Below are positions 58,224 through 64,000 of a DNA stretch of 64,000 bases, piece by piece. The notes beneath the pieces are model-generated. The model was given only the letters and a program-made list of their open reading frames with translations, ran no database searches and was not told the origin of the DNA. The DNA is taken from positions 62,001-126,000 of the forward strand of contig CALYLX010000099.1 in assembly GCA_944990035.1 (NCBI GenBank), given 5' to 3'. Source of the stretch: Clitopilus passeckerianus (taxonomy: Eukaryota > Basidiomycota > Agaricomycetes > Agaricales > Entolomataceae). Each line of letters begins with the position of its first letter. Position 1 is the first letter of the stretch. Made by a program: the position numbers and the translations under genes.

Positions 58224-59181
58224 CTAGACCAAAACAGACCCAAGGACCGCAACAATGGCCTTAATATCGATGTGGACAACAACGGTGAGGGCAACCTGTA
58301 AGGCAAGGCAGAGCGCAACGGAGATATCGGCTGAGATGGAGATGATGAGGTGGAGGAGGGTAACGACGAGGGCACTGAATGAAGTATAAATGAGAATCGG
58401 ACAGGGTTTCTGAAAAGTGGAGGAGTACGTACACAACCTCAGCAACGATAGCGAGAACAGCAGTCAAGTCAATCTTGACAGAGACACAGGCTTTGACGAC
58501 AACATCAACAGCAACGAGGAGGTCGACGACAACCTTGACGATGAGGGCTACAACAGCCTTGACAGAAAGGACAGCACCGTTAAGAGTCAGGAGAGCGTTG
58601 AGATCGAGGTGGAGATCGATCACGGCTTTGACGAGAGCGGTGACTTTGACGAGGATGGTTTTGACCTCGGTGATGAGGCTAATAGCGACATCGGCGGTGA
58701 TACCGACTTTGACGGCGTCCTCTGGAGAAGGAGTTAGATTGGGATGTGCGTATGAACACACGAACGAAGGTTAGAACTTACGACACTTCTTGGTCAGAAC
58801 GTCGACCTCAGCTTGGACAGAAGCGAAAACACTGGCAAGGGTCTGAGATTGTTCAGCCCTAATCTTTACGTCGACGTCGGCATCAACGAGGGTGAGAGCG
58901 CCAACATCGACTTCTGCGTCAACTAGGCGCCTTTCAAGGTCGACGCCTATGTCAAGAGTAATACCGAGAAGATCGCCATCGACGCTGAGAGGCTCCCGAC
59001 TGAGGACCTTGACAGTGTTGCCGTTACCGTTGTTGTTCAAGCTGTTGGATACTTGAGCGACGACTGGGACGACGTTGTCTGCGGTGTTGGCAATATTGGC
59101 CCCAGGGGCGGTGGGGGCTGCAGAGGTGAACGCTGCGAGAGCGGCGGTGGCGAAGAGGAGGGCGGAGCGGAAGGAAGGCAT
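58224..59181 (-). CDS. VS4: secreted Val/Asp/Lys-patterned protein
   Basis: Exons 59181-58782, 58721-58433 and 58374-58224 join with phases 1 and 2 to give 279 residues. The signal peptide is MPSFRSALLFATAALAAFTS. The first exon is longer than in VS2 and VS3 and adds VDGDLLGITLDIGVDLERRL and DADVDVKIRAEQSQTLASVF; the latter segment is nearly that of VS2. Exon 2 (289 bp) has the same length and pattern as in VS2 and VS3. The end reads KAIVAVLGSVLV. The 350-bp promoter with TATA box at 59301-59307 is nearly identical to that of VS2, 36 kb away and inverted. Unknown function. Confidence 0.85.
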
Positions 59182-59530
59182 TACGGCTGGTGAGGGAGGT
59201 TGGGTTGATGGCTCGGAGAGAGTGTGAGGAGGTCGTGAGGGAGGTTGGAGAGCAAAAAACGACGGAAGTCGATGAGGACAGGAAGTAAGTTATGACCACC
59301 TTTTATAGCCCAAGTGCAGGTTTCCAAAAAATTCTCTGGCGTGCAGACTCTTCCAGGGTAGAGAAGGTTCATAGAATTGTTTGAGGCTTATTCGGGTCGG
59401 TGGACATTATTAGCAGCGCTGAAGACATACGAACCTCGCTAGACGCTCTGTTACTCGGCTTGTTTTATCCTCTACCCGTTGAACATTTCCCAAGGCTGGC
59501 GTTGGCGACCAACGAACTGAGTGTCCCGAA
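59182..59530 (-). promoter_or_regulatory. VS4 promoter and leader, duplicated with VS2
   Basis: Nearly identical to 23200-23527 when read on the minus strand, including the TATA box and the CCTCCCTCACCAGCCGTA leader before the ATG. Confidence 0.75.
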
Positions 59531-59647
59531 TGGTATCTCGACGAACGAATCACAAAGAGCGCCTGTCCTGTAATTCCACGAAATGGTTGCCTCATAGGAA
59601 GACAGGAAATTGAAGTGGGTAGTCGCGATGGAAGGAAAGACGCGATT

Positions 59648-60175
59648 TTGTAAAGCACGTGCTCGCTACCTGGGTTCGAACTCTGCTTTTTGCTCTTTCT
59701 GCTTTATGTAACGCTACGCCAAAATTGAATCATCTATTCCCTGAAGCAACGACCAGGCGTACCAACCCCAATCAACTATTCGGCTTGATATTAGGGATTT
59801 GGACTGGGAGCAATGTGTTCCAAATTTGGCCGAAGAATAGATTTGTGCGAGTCGACAGAGGGGCGACATATCATTCAGATTCCCCGACGGACTCTGACCT
59901 GGCTTCCTGCAGCATGTTCCTAGAGAAAGTCACTTGTTCAACACTTGTCCTGCCAATTGAGGAGATCGATCCATCTCGAAGCAGCAAAGTACGCTCACAG
60001 GTGTCAAAACTATACGGACTCGATTTCCAACGCCAACCCTGACACTCTTGGTTTACAAGCCTGGCTTGCTGATCTTTGGGAACGTGCAAATTGAGCTGAA
60101 AGCACATGAGCCGAAAAATCGACCTTCCACAAACAACCTCCAACGCCTCATGGATTCGGACTGCGACCATTCCTG
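59648..60175. repeat. Block R, copy 3 (inverted)
   Basis: Reverse-orientation copy of the blocks at 11280 and 21413. The left end carries AAGCACGTGCTCGCTACCTG then GGTTCGAACTCTGCTTTTT, a B-box-like word and T run. The right end carries the ATCGACCTTCCACAAACAAC segment. LE4 follows about 1 kb to the right, keeping the same LE-R relation as in copies 1 and 2. Confidence 0.55.
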
Positions 60176-60179
60176 ACCC

Positions 60180-61161
60180 GCCCTCCCTTAGCCTCCTTTG
60201 AAAACACGTTACAACTGAATCTGGATGCCTCGACGAAGAAGGAGGAGGCTATGCTGAAGGAAGGCCAGGCGGTTCCGTCCTTGCACCAACTTATGGCGGC
60301 CTACCATGGAAGCGCATATATTGGAAACGGCACCATTGGAAGAAGGTACGCTCTATCATCGACAGAGATGGAGAAGGATACTGACTCCCGGCTCCTGTAG
60401 ATGCTAGATGAAAAACTCGCGTCTTTAAAGCTTCGTGTGTTCGTCAAACGCCTCCAAGCACTTCCACCAAGCAAACGAACCAAGTCAACCTTTCGTCGTG
60501 AAGGATGTCGAGGATTCGAGCGAGGCACCGGCGTTGGCTGCTTCAATTCTGAGCCACCTCGAACTGAGTATTGAGATTTAGGTGATATCATCGAGTTTTG
60601 CGAGAGGGTTCGCTAGGCAAGTGAACCACGAAGTCCTCACAGGTTACATACGCTGACCTCCGCTCCAGCCCGCCAGAATCTGGTACTGTTGGTATGACGT
60701 GGTATCCCGCGACGGTTGAACTGAACGCCACTTGGAATACGACTTTTCTCAATCGCCCTGTAACTTCCAACTCGCTGGAAACGCATCAGGCCTCAGGGAG
60801 TCGAGCATGGTCTCATCATGGATGTCCTGTTTTATCTCCCAACGTCGAATTCCCTCCTCCATAAACGACGGTCATCGGTACTCATAACCCGTGCCTCCTC
60901 GAACCAACCCTCTTCGCCTCTTCGCCTCTTCCCCATTACAATTGCCTTTCCTCAAGGTGCAAGGGCACGGCATTTCCTCCTCAATCAGAGATTCCCAGAA
61001 TAGCCTCATCGCAGGCCACCCCGAGCATACTCCTCATCAGTCCAACTCAACTTCCCTCCTGGCCCCTAAGAACAGCTTGTTCTCGACCCCACTCCTTTCG
61101 GAGAACTCAACCACCGCCCCACCCCACCTCGGATAGCAACATCGTATTATAATTCGATCAA
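60180..61161. other. Upstream flank of LE4
   Basis: No supported gene. Two overlapping plus-strand frames (60818-61003 and 60891-61136) are low-complexity and probably chance. Confidence 0.4.
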
Positions 61162-62731
61162 ATGTTCCCCCGTGTCAAGTTCGCTATGGACCTCAATGCT
61201 GCTGCGAGGTTCTTCAGCATCCGTTAAGCCATCCCATTTGTTGGTAGTGGTGGGGAAGACGAAGATGAGGAGCATGATGCGAGGGATGATGAAGTTGTTT
61301 CGAAAGATGTGAGGGTTGTGGGAGAGGAAGCTAGAAAGGATGAAGAGGGTGGAGCCGTTGAGGCCGGTGAAGATGTAGACGAGCAACAAGGAGAGCTGGA
61401 GAAGGCTGAGTTGAAGTTGGTGACCCAGGTGCTTGTCTTTTGCTTTGGTTTCTACATCCGATTTCATTGAGGTTGATGGATTATTGTAGGCTCATTTGCT
61501 CGTCAAGGAAAGCTCGCTGCTGGACCTTGGCTTCCCTACCTCAATTGTCGCCGTTCTTGTACTTGTGCGCAGGATCTACCCAAGAACGATGAGGACTCCT
61601 CCAACTACGAGACTCCCACTGTCGAGGGCCCTGAAGAGCAACTTATGGCGGAGGAATATTTGGGGGTCGTTATTGTGGAAGAGGAAGCACATAAGGAAGA
61701 AGAGAAAGCCGAAATCGTCCACGGGATCCCTGCTGCCACACCTTCTGTTCCCAGCGCTACCACGTAGGCAGTAGCTAGCGAGGAGGTCTAGTTGGAAGAG
61801 GCCGGGAAGTCGGAGGTGGAGGTGATGCATGAGCTTGAGGGAGTGGTTGAAAAAGAAGACGAGCAAAACGCGGACCCACCCCTTCCATCCTCGGGCCTAT
61901 CCACATTCCAGCAAATTCGTTCCACATCCCACCCCTCTTAGAGATCCTCCTTCGTCAGCAGCAGCAGCAACCTCCTCTCCTCCTCATGTCGAATCTGGCT
62001 TTCATCTCGGCACCCCCGTCGTCTTTGGCTTCGCCTCGTAAACCCGTCACATCTACTCCAGACCATGCTTAGCAGATGCCTGGAAGGGACGGCGAAGGCT
62101 ACCGAATTATCGAGGTGACGGAGGGTCATGCAGCCTCGTCTACGACAACGATGAAACACCATCCTCAATTGGCACCCGGCTTTCCTGGGAGGTCATGGAG
62201 GAGACTAGCCAGGCCATTGCTGCCGCCGAGACCACACTGGCACCTCTATTGTCACTGGCGAGGAACGCAGGGTCCTTTACTTCCATCCTCACTACCAGCA
62301 CCACTCGTATGATTTCATTCAAGCATATCCCACCGCCCCGAATATCGGCTTTGCCAGCTACCCCCGATCCCTTGTATCTGGGCTTAGATCATCGCATTGT
62401 GGAGATGTTCGCACCCCAGAAGGGCGATCTCATCCGCCGATTTGTTGTCGAACAGCCGGATGGCGGTGAGGCGGAGTTGATCGCATTCCTTCAGAAACAT
62501 GTGGCGGCGATGAAGAGGCCAGTGTTCGTCGAGATGTTGATACCGTACTTGGAGGCTCATCCGGATGCTGCTCAAGACGAATATGCGGCTTTCGTCGACT
62601 ACCAGGCTGAGCGGGAAAGGTTGAAGAATGGTCCGATTGTGAAGCTTTACGACTAACTTTTGAAGGAACATCCGGATGGTAATGATGATACCTTTCTGGA
62701 CTATATTAAAGCGCACTCAGACTTTATTTAG
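61162..62731 (+). pseudogene. LE4: longest right-hand copy of the LE family, with stops
   Basis: The start reads MFPRVKFAMDLNAAARFFSI and meets a TAA a codon later. An acidic region (KDLPKNDEDSSNYETPTVEG, EEEAHKEEEKAEIVHGIPAA, EVEVMHELEGVVEKEDEQNA) has in-frame TAGs at 61765 and 61789. The C-terminal part is the best preserved in the window (62195-62656): HRIVEMFAPQKGDLIRRFVV, EQPDGGEAELIAFLQKHVAA, PYLEAHPDAAQDEYAAFVDY. A TAA at 62654 then precedes LLKEHPDGNDDTFLDYIKAH in the same frame. Both acidic-region stops and the last one could come from C-to-T changes of Gln codons (inference). The family has no recognised domain. Confidence 0.6.
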
Positions 62732-63292
62732 TGATGGTTATTGTTTTGTTACGAATACAGAATTCTTTCATCTTGCATACTTTAATCATTTTGCGTACTC
62801 TACTTCTGTAAGTACGTATCCCCTAGTTTCCGTACGATATTTGCCTGGCATTTAATCGAGCTGTTTAAACATGGCTCCTACTTCCAGTTGGACTATACGC
62901 TGGACATTCTGAACGGCTACCAAGGCAGCACTAACGCTGAAATTAGTCTTCCAGGGACCTGATTCCTAATGGCCGACGAAGTGATATTTTACCAACCCAC
63001 GGGGGATTATGTTCATTTTTGTCGTGAAAGGTGATCATCGTTTCAAATCGTCTGGTCTCTGCATGGGCAGGAGAGCATGAGATACCCTGCTCATCCCCGA
63101 CATTTGCCCATACTCACAACGTTCATTTCTTTATGAGGGCGCTACATCGCCAAATCTGGGTAAATGCCTGGGCATCCTTCATGCTCACGAGCCAGCAAGG
63201 AATGTCGAAGGACGGACTTTCAAATTCCTCGCATAAAATTCATTGGGCTACTTATTCTTCGTTCAAGAACAGATACAATAAATTACAGTGAT
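62732..63292. other. Intergenic region between convergent LE4 and ALDH3
   Basis: The left part is LE 3' flank (CTTCCAGTTGGACTATACGC at about 62885 recurs near LE1 at 7380). Nothing else was seen. Confidence 0.5.
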
Positions 63293-64000
63293 TTACAACC
63301 TAAGGCCGAGGTTGATATGAACGCCCTTCACTTGCGTATATCTAGGTTTTCGTCGTGAGTACGAGTATCACAAGATAGAAATACCAATCTTACGTCTCAA
63401 GAGCATATTCTCCCAGCTCACGGCCAATACCCGATTGCTTGTATCCACCAAACGGAACCGCGTTATCGAACGACAGAGTGCAGTTGACCTATCATTCTCA
63501 TTAATACCGTATCTCAAATCTCGACAAAAGAATAAAAGAATCGTTACCCAAGCAGTCCCAGCCTCAATCGCATGAGCCACCCGAATCGCCCGGCTCGAGT
63601 TCTCAGTATAGATATGGCACGCCAATCCATAAGTCGTATTATTAGCTTCTTCGATCACCTCTATCAACCATCCATATATCAGCTCCATCTCCGCGAACCG
63701 AGAAAAGGACTCGGAGCAAACGCACCTTCTTCGGTCTTGAACTTAAACACCACCCCAACAGGCCCGAATATCTCCTCCTTGGCGATCTTCATATCCCGGT
63801 TGACGTCGGTGAAGATGGTAGGCTCGATGAAGTACCCTGCATCCCCCAGACGTGCGCCTCCGGAGGCGATTTTGGCGCCGTCTTGTTTGCCGGATTCGAT
63901 GTAGCTCATAACACGCTATGTGGGTTCGTGTCAGTTGTCAGTTACTCATGTCCAATGGACTCGGATGCAAGTGGAGATGAGAGGCAAGGGGAAAGAGAGA
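63293..64000 (-). CDS. ALDH3: aldehyde dehydrogenase, 3' part, running off the window
   Basis: The last four exons are visible (63915-63726, 63660-63548, 63488-63394, 63341-63293), all in phase and without stops. They encode [113 protein letters not shown] and the end [15 protein letters not shown]. These are the C-terminal catalytic and oligomerisation parts of an NAD(P)-dependent aldehyde dehydrogenase, which oxidises aldehydes to acids. The E-I-F-GPV and [13 protein letters not shown] signatures are complete. The active-site Cys lies beyond the window. This is probably the working gene from which ALDH1 and ALDH2 decayed, or their sister copy. Confidence 0.85.

Noticed and set aside
1..64000. 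CRISPR arrays, bacterial operons, LTR retrotransposons or viral genes
   Set aside because: None was seen. Gene structure is eukaryotic, and no reverse transcriptase, integrase, transposase or long terminal repeats were found by eye.

Overview
This window looks like a chromosome segment of a basidiomycete fungus, most likely an agaricomycete. Genes are split by many short GT-AG introns (about 50-70 bp), promoters carry TATA boxes, and the recognisable families fit (homeodomain protein, F-box/LRR proteins, H-type lectin, MLKL-like N-terminal domain, fungal ArAE/DUF2421 transporter, Gdt1 transporter, type-B carboxylesterase). Nothing bacterial or viral was seen.

Layout. 1-3.5 kb: secreted-protein gene VS1 and a homeodomain gene. 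4-22.6 kb: a duplicated zone with GN1 (damaged), decayed genes LE1 and LE2, a broken aldehyde dehydrogenase (ALDH1), GN2 fused to or abutting an MLKL-like/coiled-coil gene, a gene-poor stretch, then decayed LE3 and an ALDH2 fragment. 23-25.7 kb: VS2 and a triple H-type lectin gene. 27-36.7 kb: a 12-exon carboxylesterase and a large ArAE membrane transporter in convergent orientation, with a relic of the transporter's 3' end on the far side of the esterase. 37-45 kb: a multi-pass membrane protein and three F-box/LRR-type loci, one intact. 45-49 kb: a small Cys-rich secreted protein and Gdt1. 50-64 kb: a second duplicated zone with GN3 and GN4 (both intact), a compound relic VS5+LE5, VS3, VS4, a repeated noncoding block, LE4 and the 3' part of an apparently sound ALDH3.

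The main feature is four gene families, each repeated several times in 64 kb. They are GN (four copies, unknown two-domain protein), VS (four genes plus one relic, Val/Ala/Asp/Lys-rich secreted proteins), LE (five decayed copies) and ALDH (three copies). Names GN, VS and LE are local labels, not published symbols. VS1-VS4, GN3 and GN4 have clean exon phases. LE1-LE5, ALDH1, ALDH2, GN1 and the GN2 fusion carry stops or frameshifts. Nearly all single-copy genes (lectin, esterase, ArAE, Gdt1) are intact. Exon ends were placed by reading splice sites and phase by eye and may be off by a base or two.
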